This document shows, piece after piece, positions 14,137-28,536 of a stretch of DNA of 64,000 nt. Numbering within the stretch: the first letter of the stretch is position 1; each line of letters begins with the position of its first letter. This stretch comes from Ecdyonurus torrentis (Eukaryota; Arthropoda; Insecta; Ephemeroptera; Heptageniidae). The notes beneath the pieces are model-generated. The model was not told the DNA's origin, searched no databases, and was given only the letters and a program-made list of their open reading frames with translations. Where the stretch lies: positions 9,700,347 through 9,764,346 of the forward strand of contig OX439133.1 of assembly GCA_949318235.1 (NCBI GenBank), given 5' to 3'. The translations under genes were made by a program, and so were the position numbers.

Positions 14137-14759
14137 TTGTTAGTAATATTAATAAAAAATCATGAAAAATAAACACTTAATTTGTTTAAAATTTTAATTA
14201 AACAACAATAAATTTATAATAATATAACAAAATCAAATAATAATGAATAAGTAAAATTTTCACTGGTTGCCACAACAAATACTCGTTGCTAGGGAAAATT
14301 AAATCAATATTTTATTATATTATAATATGGTAACCCAGTGGTAACATGGTACGATTATTATTATTATACATTTTTTTCATGCTATTTTATAATAATAAAA
14401 TATATATATAAATAATATTATAGAAAAATAACACGCTATAATATTTCAATATACTATATATTTTTATTATTATTTTAAATAGATTAGAAATAGGATAAAT
14501 GATACTTATTTTTATTGGGTTCTAATTCTTTTATTGTTTCCAAAATATAATATGTTTTAAGAAAAACCTACATTGAGGAATTTAAGAAAGAGTTATCTTC
14601 AGAAATATATCTTTAAATAAAAAATAATATGAATCATTCAGGGCTCATAGTATTGCGTTTCATGGATTAGATTACTAAATTTAATAACTGTCATTAAAAA
14701 TATTTAAAAATGGAATATGATTTAGGTTTTATTTTTAAATAATATTAAAACGTTTTACA

Positions 14760-14796
<37 letters not shown>

Positions 14797-15149
14797 AATT
14801 TTTATATGGTTATGTAAATTAATATAGTAATAATAATACAGTTTGTAATAGTGAAACTGTCGTAAAAAAATGTAATATTTTGAAGTAGTATTAAAGCAAC
14901 TATAATAAACAGTGGTGTTGGTAGTAAAATAAACAAGAAACCGATTTTTTTAAATGAATTTAAAAGATGAAATACTCAATAGAGCAAAAATATATTATTA
15001 TAATGGTATAATCTATCACGATGGAAGCGTTAGATACATTTTAATCATTTAAAAATTTTTATGTGGGATCAAGTGGCTTTAACTCTATAGTAAAGTTATT
15101 CCTATAAGAAGTTCAATGTTTCCTCATGAAATATTAAGTACTTTGGAAA

Positions 15150-15190
<41 letters not shown>

Positions 15191-17221
15191 AAAAATATGT
15201 TATCTGGAGTCTAGACCTTTAACCAGACGTAAAAATGATGAATTTTTTTAGCCATTTTTAACTTTTAACATAAAATTTTATTGCTACGAAGTTGATATTT
15301 AGCTATTTCTAAAATTAAAATATATATTTTAAAAAGTTTTGGGCAGAGATCTAATATTTGCAAATTTTGACCATTGCAATCAAATTTCGTTAACAAATTT
15401 TCTCTGATAAAAGTTTTAGGGGCGCATCACCAGCACAATTAAAATTTATAGCATGAAAAATGAAAAGAACAAAAAATTGATAACACGCACTTAACTCAAA
15501 ATGTTGCATGATGATACTTTTTAATTTTTATACATAATTTGGTTCTTTTTGATACAAAGTGCTAATTTGCAAAATAATACTAATGATTAATGAATGATCT
15601 TATCTTTATTCAGCTGATCACATTACTTTTTCTTCTGCTTAAATAATTTGCTTCTTAAAATATTGTTACGTTGCTCCCTAATATTAAAAATGTGAAATTA
15701 TTGTTAAGTGCTGATCAGTACAAATTAAACATATAACAATAAAAAAGAACAAAAGATAGTACAGTATATTAAACAGCAAAATTGATTGATGCGTCTTTAC
15801 TTTCTCAATGCAGATGATTCCATAGCAACTTACAAGTAATCCTAATGCTTAAGACTTCACAAATATTATATCTACACCATTAAATAGATTTTACCGATTA
15901 CACAGTTATGAAAGTATTATTTATTAATATTTTTTATAAGTAAAATAATCAAAATTTTAACATTATTTAATGTTTTTAATTTTGTATTAAATTGTAAATA
16001 TATTTTAATGATAGGATATTTATTTATTTACTTTTTCCCCTTTTTTTTTTTTTTTTTTTTTTTGCATTGATGTAAATGATTGATGCAGATAAGTAATAAA
16101 ATAATTATTTCTTATCAGATTAAAAAAAATTATAATAATAGTGGAACCGCAATTTATTAAAGATTAAATTACAAAATACGTGGATAATAATGGCATACAT
16201 AATACATATTTTTTCTTTACATTCCTTGCTTTTTTTAACGATAAAACACATTATACAAAAAGACTTAAAACTTTGCAGTCTTCTCTTCGATTCTTAATTT
16301 ACTAGAAAACCTGAAAACAATTTTCACATACATAATTGTTTACAAACAAACAATAATGTAACTTAATATAACAACACCAAACAAACTGAGATTGTATATG
16401 AAAGAGAATAACTTTATTGATTTTAATATGAACCCTATTATTTTTTTATTATAATAAATTTATTATAGAGGGTAACTATAAGGTTACAATTTGACATTTG
16501 AGACTTTATATATATTTTTCAAATATAACTCAAACAAAATAACATTTCAAAGACAATAAAGTTCATTTTTCCATATAAAAATATATAAACATTATACTTA
16601 ATAAAGTTTAATATTGTGTATGTATTATAGATTAAATAATTATGTTCTTCAATTTTGTTAACTTTCTCCAACTTTTTTTTTTAATTAGATTTTTCTTTTA
16701 ATATTTATTGAACTTTGAAAGAATTTTTTTTTACTTTAATTGTTAATAATTATAAAAAATATAGAAGAGAAAATTTTAGATAGCAAGCAAATAATTACGT
16801 TTTTTTTTATATATCAATTTATTTGGAAACAGTGGGTAGTATGTGTTACAGCTATACATGAGTCAAACTGGTTAGTGGAGAAGTGAAGGAGGAAGGAAAA
16901 AGAAATCAAATATCAATATCATAGACAAACAGAACTCTTTTACACTCTTTACCGTGCAATAAAAGAAAATATACAGGCATAATCATACACGATATTAATA
17001 ATTACTTATATGAGTATTATTAATATATTTTTTTTACATTCAAAGTGCTAGAAGTTTTTATTTTGTAAAACTTTAAATCAAATTATTTCTATAAATATAC
17101 AAAATATTTTATTTGCATAATAAGAGATAAATAAATTTAAATAAAACTAATTTTTTCTTTTTTTCAATTTTTATGAAAGCTGATACCTTTACTTATGAAT
17201 TTTGTTATTTTTCTGTTCCAG

Positions 17222-17299
17222 GTTCGAACGTTATTTGTTAGTGGATTACCTATGGATGCAAAACCTAGAGAACTGTACCTTTTATTTCGTGCCTATGAG
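17222..17299 (+). CDS. cpo: cpo exon A: start of RRM1
   Basis: Acceptor TTTCTGTTCCAG, donor GAG|GTAAGT, phase 0 at both ends, 26 codons. It encodes [14 protein letters not shown] and then [12 protein letters not shown], that is beta-1 with RNP2 (LFVSGL) and alpha-1 of RRM1. Because it starts exactly at the domain edge in phase 0, the N-terminal exons must lie upstream, probably beyond a long intron. Confidence 0.93.
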
Positions 17300-17347
17300 G
17301 TAAGTTGATTTTTATTCATTATTTAAAAGGAAAGAAAGAAAAAAAAA

Positions 17348-17379
<32 letters not shown>

Positions 17380-20300
17380 AAAAAAGGAAGTTAATTAAAG
17401 GCATAACTTTAGCTATAGCTATTGTGACTTTTGGAAAAGTCAGTGGAGAAAAATTTAGGATAAGTCTCTCTGTAAACGTACTGTGTTGCAATAAGGGAAA
17501 ATAGTGATTTTATTTATCATATAGAGCATAAAAATACGCATGCAATGTTATGGCAAGCAAATATATTACATTCGGCGGTCAATTTCGTATTGTCAAAATA
17601 TGGATCAAGTAGTGCAACTGTTTCAAAAAAAACAAAAAAAAAAAAAAGTTCCAGTAGTTCAGTGATGGTTTGATGAGTGAGAGACCACGAGTTTAAATCT
17701 CAGTGGGTATATATGCGGTCTTTTCAGAGGTCGTGGTATATACACTGCGAATGCGCACTCATGTTCTCCGCACTTTTGATGCTCTTGCCAGTGCCAGTGT
17801 ATCACAGTCACAGGTAAAACGATATAGGAGAGACTAGACAGATCTATTTATGTCTCCTACCAGTCCTGACAGTGGTGGTAGTATAGCCCACAATAAGCTA
17901 TACTTGGGGTATCTTAGGGTGGTTCATCAATCCACCTCATCTCATTCATCACACATTGCTAGGTTCCTCTTGGTGTGTGATACAGAACTCATTTTCATTT
18001 CTTTTCATTCTTTCCTTTAATCCTTGCCATGTAATCCTAAATCTATAACCAATTGTTCACTTAATTAATATTAAACGCACGTCTTATATAACAAAAGATA
18101 ATTACTCATTTATTTACTACGTATAATGCTGTAATTGTTTTTTCTTACTTTATCCTTTGAAAAAACTCAACATTAATCTAATACTAGTTTCATGTCAAAA
18201 AGTTGCTTTATATTGGATAGATTTCTCAAGATATGTTATTAGATTTTAATAATTTTTGGTTTTCAAATTAACTCATAAATGGTAAGCAATATTGTTGTGT
18301 TTTAAAACTTCTCTCTTTGATTATAATTTGCGAAATTAATTCAATGATCTTTATACGTCATTCTCATTTCATTTAATCAATTTACTACAAACATATGCAA
18401 TCTGAAGCAATTAAAAAATTAGGTCAACAAGCCATCTAAATCACAATTACCATTAACTGGTTGTGAGCGACTGATACATCTGATATATTGAATAAATTAA
18501 ATAAACTTATAAAAAAAATACTAAATATTATTTTAAAATTTAAAAAATAATCACAACATGATTATTAAAATAATATTAATAAAAAAAAATAAATAAATAA
18601 TAATATTTTTTTAATAAATTATTAAATTAAACTATTTGAATTTAACAATTACAATTTTAATTATTATACAATTTAAATAAATAAAAAATTAAGTTCTTTA
18701 TATAAATAGTATTATATTTACCGAAGCACAATTATTTTATCTTTTAATTATAGATCTGAAAATGAGTTACTGTATTGATTTTACTTGAAGTTGTAGAGAC
18801 AGAAAAATCTTATTGCTTGAACAGAGATAATTAATAATTCAGATCAACTCCGATTATGTAAAAATTGTAGGTGATCTCCATGGATGCAAAATTTTCAATT
18901 AAATCAATTTAATTAAATTTTACTCCAATAAGGTCTTATGTTAATTCCAATATTTTTTATCCTTTCCCTGTTAATCAGGTATCCTAAATTTTGTCATATG
19001 TATTTTGTTACCATTGACTTTTAAATGACAAAAGAAAAAAAAAATAAGTACATCAACTTTAAAATTGTAACGACACCTCTAATTACCATTTTTCCCCCCT
19101 TGAAATACATATTTTTACCTTTACTCAATAATCTAAAAATATGATTCTTATTTTAATTGACTTGTGTTGTGGTGATTATGCTAACATTTTTAATGCTTCT
19201 TACCGGCAGTGACGTAGCACCAATCAGAGGCGTACTAGAAAAAGGCGTGGTACCCTTAATTTAACATTACGCTTTTGGGGAGAAACTTTTTATTTCTATG
19301 ATTTTTGAGAAAAATACTTCATCGATTCTGGAAAAATTCAAAAAGAGATACTATAGACTGGTTGCACTCATATTTAAGAGCCGCCATTTTGTTGGTCAGG
19401 AATACATAGACCAGCATAGGAAAAATGTCATTTTTTTTTATAGCAAAAGAAGCTTTAAACATCAATCAAAGCCTTATTTCTAGCTCCTAATAAGTAATAA
19501 GCTCGAAGAATATGAGAAAAATTCATTCAGTTGAAATAAACTCTTTTAATGTGAAAAATTAGGAGAAACGATGTTTACCCTGTACTGGACAATGCATTAG
19601 ACACCACAAACATGGCGACAAAGCGCAAGAATGTGCAAGGGGTCTATATAGGCATACTTAAACCTGTTTTAAACCAATATACTGGTTTTAAAAAAATTCA
19701 TTGCCGGTGAGAAGCATTTAAAATTAGGTTTTAAAATAAGTTAAAATATAATTTACCTTAAAATATATAATAATAAGTGTTGAATTTTGTTTTGTTACAG
19801 GGATACGAAGGATCATTGCTCAAAGTTACCAGCAAAAATGGAAAAACAGCATCGGTGAGTTAATTTATTTTAAATTACATATTTATGCTATAGTATATTA
19901 ACATTATTTTTATTACTTTGCTATATATATTGTATTTACTTATGCGTGTTTATTCATTTGGTTAGTATATGCGGAAAAAAGAAATTTTATAAATGATGTT
20001 GAACGTACACTTAAGTCCCTCGTAAATGTAACATCAAAGACGATGCCGCTTTTTAAGGAAAAGGGTAGAAATGCGTAGTCAGGTAAGAGCAGCGTTGCCA
20101 CCTGCTCTTTTCTTGCTTTTGCTAAGTGAGAAAGTGATTGACATCTCATTTCAGATAACAAAACCTGCATATTATTTGTAAGACATGAAATATTTTGCTA
20201 TTATGTCTTAAAAGCTTTTTTCACTTAAGTTATTTAGATTTATGTTGTTTTCATGCTCGCGAATACAAAGAAGAGTAAAAATAATGAAGTGAGATGCCAA

Positions 20301-23300
20301 TCACTTTCTCACTTAGCAAAAGCAAGAAAAGAGCAGCTGGCAACGCTGCTCTTACCTGACTACTCATTTCTACCCTTTTCCCTTAAAAGCGGCATCGTCT
20401 TTGATGTTACATTTACGAGGGACTTAAGTGTACTACATAAGTATACGTATTAGTTGTTTATCCTTAGCTTTTACCTTACTTTGTCGCTATTTCAATGATA
20501 GAAAGTAAGTTTACTGTTATGATAATATATTTTACCATTCAAAAACTCGCTCTAAACTTACAATGTTATTCTTATGAGAAAAATATGCACTAGTAATAAA
20601 TGGTAACATATATTATCAAAATCAAAATCTTTTCTTCCCGTGTAGTCTTACATTTAATATGTATTGTATAAAATTCTTGAAATATATAGCTTTTTGATGA
20701 AAAAATAACTCATATTAAAAAAAAATACATTTATTATTTATTATTAAAATTTAACTCAAAGAATGCTATCATTATCGTAATAATTAATTTTATTGATTTT
20801 TAATTTGAAATTTATCGTAAAGATATTATAGTCACACAGTAAGCAAGGTTCTTAACGTAAAATTTTTATATATAACTTATTAAAAACCATGTTTTTTTAC
20901 ATTAATATAGACACTAAAAACTGATACAGGGATACTGATATACTGATTCCAAACTTATTTCTTTCATTGTTATTAAATTCATTATAATAGAGATCACTGA
21001 ATTAACAGAAATGAAAGATTAAAATTGTTAGTTTTGTATTCTATATTCACTATATAGTTTGTATTGTAAATAGTATAAACGTGTATTGATTATATATATA
21101 TAAATTAATAATATATTAGATTTTGATAGTATAGTCTGGTAAACTTAATTATTTATTTTTACTTTTTCAGCCGGTTGGATTTGTTACATTTAGTACGAGA
21201 GCGGGAGCAGAGGCAGCTAAACAAGATCTTCAGGTAAAAAAAACTAATTTTTTTGGTTACTTATTTTACCATTTTAAGTATGTATAAAAACAAATTTTTA
21301 TATTATTTAATTAGAAATTTTAAGCAATATATATTTTTTTGTTACAAATATAGTATAAAATTATATTATAATTTTTAAATTTGTAGTTAAAAAAAAAAAT
21401 AATAATATATTTATTTTTAATAAAATTATTTAAAAAATATTGTTATTTAAATTATTGCCATTACTGAACAATAAAATTGTAAGTCCAATTATCCAGCATT
21501 CATTTGTAGGTTTTCCGCGTGGTTTTCCGTACTGTTACCCGGAAAATAGATTCTACTTGGAAACTTTGACGAAATAAATGATATACGATTTACTACACTA
21601 CACATACATGTGTCTGTGTTCACATATAGAAAAAATAAAAATAATTTACTATGCTGAAATTATGATTCAGATGAGGGGCAATTAATATACATCGTAGGTG
21701 CATTGTCAGTTTACTATTTTGACAAAATAATAATAGTAATTCATATTATAATCTACACCAAGGATATTTTTTCTTTCTAATCAGTTCCGTATAGGAGAGC
21801 ATCTGTGATCATTTTGCTATTATTGATAAAAATAACCTCTCTCATCTCTGCGCTGGTCTTGCCAAATATTCCAATGATATACAATATAAAATGAATGTAA
21901 TACGACAAAATTTATGAATTTTTATAGCAAATTTCATTATTTACACTCGATAAACTTCAATAAAATATTTTTTATTGTTCTTAGATAACTTTTTTTTTTC
22001 TACAAAATATTTTATTACCATAACCAGAGCAAATTACTAAACAAATTTTTTTCTTTACTTACAGCAAGGAGTACGATTTGATCCTGATATGCCACAAACA
22101 ATACGTCTAGAATTCGCAAAGAGCAACACCAAAGTTTCAAAACCAAAGCAACAACCTGGTGCAGTAGGAGCTGGAGGTCAAGGCATGGGGGGACCTGGAT
22201 CTGCGGGGGCAAATAATGCGGCGGCAGCAGCAGCTGCAGCAGCAGCAGCCTCAGCACATCAGAGTCTTATGCATCCTCTAACAGGCCGTAAGTACTTAAT
22301 AATTAATTTCTAGTATAAAGTAGGAAATGTATAAAAAAAATAGAAAAATAAAAAGTACAGTTCACGTGACCACTTTTTCAATTTAAGCTCGGCACGTAAT
22401 TTTAAGAAATGTAATGAATAACACTGTAAAATTTGAGCAAATATTTTTTTTCAATTTGGTAAAGAGTTAAATCTTGATCGTGTTTTTTGATCAGTATTTT
22501 GATGCAAAAGCTTAGTTTAAAAAAAAACACTTAACCACCATTACAACCATTAACAACGAAAGTTCTAGATTTGTATTCAAACTAAAATCTTACTTTCTCA
22601 CTGTAGTTTTAAAAAGCTCACAATATTTTACCATTGGTCAAATTTATAATCATAAGCAAAAATAACTAAACTGTATAAAATACATTTCCAAATTTATACT
22701 AGAAGTTAATTAATTTAATTTTGTATGATATTAAAATAATTATTTTATTGCTTGATGGAAATAATATGGAAATTAATATGGCCCTAGCGTAAAGAATGTT
22801 GTTAAAAAAAATTAAATAATAGCAATTAATCTTTTTAATGATATTTTTAATACAATTTTTATTATTATTTTTACATTATGTGACATTCAATTGAACTACC
22901 ATACTCATATAATATATTGGGTTGCTTTTATCCACCATACTTAACTACCACATCAGAATAACTTCAAAAATAGTCATAATGTTATATTATAAGGCTATAT
23001 AAATATATTATTTCCATAAAAGGCAAAAGAATAGTAATTTTAAGTTTGAGGTGTAATATAGGAAATAAATTAGTTAAAATGGGAGTAAATTGAGTCATTC
23101 TGACACTGTGTAACAGATTAAAAAAAAAAAAAAAAAAGTACATAAAAAAATAATTTACAAATACGAATGACATTATTTTATTTAAAAAATAATCATAAAT
23201 ATGGACTTTCGTACAAGAACAAAAAGTAGCATTTAAATTGCTAATAAGTTTTCCGTAGAACATTTATTTAAAAAATAAATCATTAATTATTAAAAGTAAT

Positions 23301-26300
23301 GATTTATTTTTTTAAATAAAAGTTAAATCATAAAAAATATGCAAATCATTGCAAAATTCAAATAAAATAATGATTTAATTTATTTTAAATAAAACCTACA
23401 GTAAATTTTAAAATATTTTTTTTTATAACAATTATACCTTTTTTTTCTTTGTACGGTACATTACCAAGTAAATTCAGCTCTTTTTCCTTTATCATTATTT
23501 TCATTTTCATACAATTTTTTTTTTAATGAAAATAATTAATTTTCATTGTCCTATCCGGGTATATTTTGGTGGATTGTTATTTTTTTAAAAAAACTTAAAT
23601 TATAATTGTATATTTTTATAATGAAATTTTTGTTGTATATATTTTTTTTCTCTATTTAGATGGCAATATGAATATTTATTGCAAAAATATTTTTCCAGAC
23701 CGCGGCTTCTACTCACGAGACGCATTCTGGGAAGTACCTGAACCCGGTTAGGACAATTTTTTTATTTTTTTGGGGAAAAAATTGGGATATATTAACATAA
23801 AAAAAAAAAGAAAACCTATAAGGAACATGATAATATTGGTTAAAATTACTTTAACTAAATTATAATAACAACTTTCTATAGTTTCAATAATTTTGTTAAA
23901 GTTACTTTAATAAGATCCTCATTTTTTTTTTCTTTTTGAATTAATAGATCCCAATATTTTCAATTATGTTTTTTCATAAATTTTCTTCTCTAGTTCTTTT
24001 AAATGCCTCTTTATTTTTTTATAAGGTTAAATGGGATATTTTTCTTATACTTTTTTTTTCTTTATATAATGTGTTTTAATTGTGAAATATATATCATTTT
24101 TACTTGTATTTCAGTAAAATACATTAAAAACAATGAATTTAAATTAAAAATTTGGATACCGTTTAAAGAACGTAAGAATTTCATTTCATAATTCAATTTG
24201 CAAAAATTAGTATTATTATTAATTCAAATCTGTTTTAAATTTACTTTTAAAAAAGTATGATATCACATTAAAAAAAAATCATATGTTTTTTTTTTTTTGT
24301 AAAATTGTATTTAAATTCACAATTTAAAAAGAACCTTTGCTTCTGAATCAAAGAACAAAATTACTATCCTTGGACGCTGTAATATTAAACATAGAATTTG
24401 AGATAACTATCATTGGTTTGGATATTATATAAATATGTAAATAAGATTGCATGTGTTGAAAATATTGAACAGAATTATCAATAATTCTGTGGTGTTCAAT
24501 ATTAAATTTTGTAACTGAGTATTAGTGCTGCACAATATTATGGTTGCTTGCTTACATCTATAGTTTTTACACTTACTCACATTTGGGTATCACTTTGCAT
24601 ACTACACCACACACAAGAAATTTTCACCATAAAATCACAAGTATAATTTTGAGTATTTCATTTTTATGACATTAATGAATTAATAATAACTTGATGAGAA
24701 TAAAGAAAGCCAACTTACATAATGCTGACTATTAACCAATATATGAACAACTGTTTTGAGACCGACTATAAGTGATTTTGCTTACATCTGCTTCCGTTTT
24801 GAAGTACTGCGCATGCGTGGTAAGTAAAAACAGAAGCAGATGTGACCAAAATCACTTATAGTCGGCCTCAAAACAGTTGTTCCTTTATTAGTTGATAAGT
24901 TTTTAATCATGCCCACTTTCGGTTTAAGGTAATACGCATGCGAGGTACGTTGAAACGAAAGTGGATATGTACGAAATTATATGCAGTTGGAAGGATGTTA
25001 TTGACTAATAACAAAGCAACTGTTTTGAGGCTGATTTTAAAATGATTTCAATCACATCCGCTTCCGTTTTAACGTACTACGCATGCGCAGTACGTTAAAA
25101 CGTAAGTGAGTGAGTTTTATTAAAGTCGCCCTCAAAGCAGTTGTTTCTTTCTTAGTCAATAGTTTACTTTCTGTACTCATTAATTTTTGAAATATGAAAA
25201 TGTTTACGATTCATTCATTTACTGAATAGCGCATGCGTAATTGGTCACGTGACTCAACTACGCATGTGCGGTTTCAAAATTGCTATACTTCAAAAAAAAA
25301 AGTCAATTAAAATCAAATGCTTATAAAAAAATCCCTACACAGTTTAGATCGAGTATTTCAAGTGAAATGTGAAAAGTTATGATTCCATACCCCTGTACAG
25401 TAAAATATTATTAATAAAAATATCGTGGCATATCAAATGAGTCTAGCCAAGCCCTGGGTGAACTATGACTAACAATTAAAGAGTAAAGAAATTCTCTAGT
25501 TTTTTATTTTTACTATTCAGAATTGCTCATTTAATGACGTGTCAGTTTAAGTGTCAATTAAGCTTCAATATTACCTAAGTTACAATAAATAGTTAGATAG
25601 TAGAAAATTGAGTTTTTTAACTGATAACCCGAACATAGGAGCTTTCCATAGTAAAGCGCGCTAAAAGTACGGCGCTAAAAAAAAAATAATAATAAATAAA
25701 TAAATAAAAAATTGATACCTTATGTTTTTACATACATAACGAAACCGTGTTTACAATCGTTTTAAAAAAATCAACTGCTTTAACCCCAGAAAATTTTATA
25801 TGCGGGACACTTAAACTATCTTTTTTTTTTTAAATCACTGGTAACAAGTAACAACCCTAAAACCCAAAAACAAACAATTGCACTTTGAAATACTCAATTT
25901 TACTTACACATGTAATACATATAATATATTAGATAACAATATGCAAATAAGAACAAAATTCACAAATATCCATCATATATTTTTTCACAGCACTTGGAGG
26001 TCCATTCTTCACAACTGCAGGTCCTGAATTATGGCCACACCCACTAGCATACAGTGCTGCTGCCGCTGCTGCTGCTGCTGCAGAATTACCAGGAGCAGCT
26101 GCCTTACAACATGCAGCAACTTTAGTACACCCTGCACTACATCCACAGGTCTCAGTACGATCTTATCTATGACCTGTATCAACAGCCGCCCCTCATCCTC
26201 AATCATCATCTGTTTCTACTGTTTCTTCTATTATGAATACTTCAACAATGAGCGGCGGCGGTAGCAACAACAGGGATCATTCAATTTCAATCAATGTTAG

Positions 26301-28505
26301 TTTTATAAATTATTTACAAAAAAAAAAAAAATTATTGGTGTATATATTATATATTTTTTCTAAGGTTTTTTTAATCCGCTTAAACGTGTTTTAAGAAATT
26401 TATTGCAAGAATTTTACGGTTTACATGTTTTAAAGAGACGGTAATATATTTAAGAAGAATTTTCATCTGTTTTAATTTAATTTCTTTTTGGTTTATTATA
26501 TTATTTATTCAATTTTTATTAAAAAATTTTCGGGAAATTTAGTCATATCGGTTAACATGCCATGTGAATTTAAAGTCCATACCAGATATCCCTTTTAGGG
26601 TACTGTTAGTATAATAATTCATTCTTTATGAAAAATTCCATTTATACGAGAAAAATATTAATACAAATAATTAAACTATAAATTTTTAAACCGGTGTTTT
26701 TCAATTTTTTATCCAAACGCAAATATATAAAAAATGAAATACCATATCTGATTTTTTTCTTTTCTTTTTTTCCGCAGGCAGCTGATTTTTTTAGGTACCA
26801 AAACCAATTGACTTCAAATTTAGAAAAAAAGTTCTTAGATTATTATGAATTACAGGTATAATATATAGGCATTTTAATTTATTTATTTATTATTTGTGTC
26901 GCATTTTTTTTTCTCCCTCTATACTCTAAAAAAAATCTTTCTATTTTACTATTATACACTTTTGGTTTTTAATACGAGATATTAAATTGGCACTATGGTA
27001 AAGGACAAAATTATAAATTAAAAGCAACACTCGTGAGTTATATATTGTATATACTGTATAATAATACTTATATATTTTTCATTAGTATTATATTGATTAA
27101 AATTATAGTTCTTGCAATAAGTTCCTACGGATATTTTTTTCCACTCTTTCAACTTAAATTTTTGATAAAATTCCATACTTTTTTTACTCTTTTATATCTA
27201 TTTTCATCACCCTTTCTTATTCTTCTCTTTAATATAGGCTAGGAGGTAAGGGTGGCACGTCAGAAAATTTGATATGTAACCCCCAAAAAAAACTATGAAG
27301 CAAAATCAATAAGATTTTGGTTCTTAAAAATTTTATTATTCCATTTTCTGAAGGTCTCCAATTTTTCTATTTATTCATTGTGTGAATTCTAATTAATTTT
27401 TATTAAAAATACTTTGAACTATTTAAATTTTGAATAATTGAACTTCATGTGTTATAAGTTTATACAGTCAGTATTAATCCCCATGCAAGCTAAGCAAAAA
27501 AAAAAAAAAAAAAAATCCCTAAAAGGTCATATATAAAACCCCCACACTGTTTCACTGTTTCAGAAAATGTAATAATAACTATATGGCAGGATCGTATATA
27601 TAAATTTAATAAATAAAAACTTAACATTCGCATGAAATTGCACTTGAAACTGAATGCCCCCTAACACCACCTGATTTTTACTATTTATTTAATTTTAATT
27701 ATTGATGATCTTTCATGCCACTGCTACCGCCGTCACTCTATGCCTGTTTATTTTAATTTCTTACTTGCACTCTATAATAATTGCAATTTATTTTATGTGT
27801 ATACACAGTGCGGCAATTTGTGCACTTTTTTTTTTAATTACATTTTGTGTTTATTGCACATTTGGCTGGCATTATATAATTTAATTTCTTATAGAGTGTG
27901 ATTTATCAAAGCCCCTAGGTCACCTATGAAACCCTAGTGAAGTGATTTCCAAACATAGTTGGGAATGCGAAGCCCTTTAGTCCTTTAGGTGACTTAAAGT
28001 GCTACGATAAATCGCACTCATATTCTGTTTACATATATGTTTAAATCGGGTAACTAATTTCATAATTTTTAATTTTAAATGCGAACATATCAAATACATT
28101 ATTACATATTACTGAAAATATTGCTTAGCGTATACAGTACATACAATGACAGAAATTTTCTTAAGGAGTAATTTTATTTCATATGCTAGAAGAAAATATT
28201 TTCCTGAGTTGATTTATATGCAAGTTTCTAATTTTTGAGTTTATTTTAAGTATTTTTAATTAATTTTTGAAAATTGAATAATGACGTCATATACAGTTCA
28301 GTGATGTGGCCATAGGAAAGAGTTACCTACCGTAACCGTAACTTCATATCGTGGCTTTCAAAATAAATTAAAAATACTTAATAAACTAGAATATTAGAAA
28401 TATTCATATCTATCGATTTAGAACAATGTCCTTTTATAGAACATGCAATAAAATTAGCCTTATCTAAGTTTTGGAAGATTAAAATTAATTTGTTAACTCT
28501 TTGCA

Positions 28506-28536
<31 letters not shown>

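Larger units (their letters stand above)
17300..19800 (+). other. cpo intron A-B
   Basis: Starts GTAAGT and ends TTTTGTTACAG. It contains an A-rich run at 17,337-17,386, a tRNA-derived SINE and a possible diverged inverted-repeat element near 19.35-19.67 kb. I see no exon in it. Confidence 0.8.
22288..25990 (+). other. cpo intron D-E
   Basis: Starts GTAAGT and ends ATTTTTTCACAG. It contains the candidate alternative exon at 23,699 and a cluster of foldbacks at 24.7-25.3 kb built around GCATGCG palindromes. The remainder is A/T-rich with no recognisable gene. Confidence 0.75.

Noticed and set aside
20253..20453. + strand frame mirrored by 19,940-20,170 on the minus strand
   Set aside because: Both are the two arms of the same foldback element.
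22015..22257. 80-codon minus-strand Leu-rich frame
   Set aside because: Antisense shadow of the Ala/Gly codons in exon D.
26009..26264. Cys-rich + strand frame and minus-strand partner over exon E
   Set aside because: Shifted readings of the Ala-codon tract. The cpo frame here explains the sequence.
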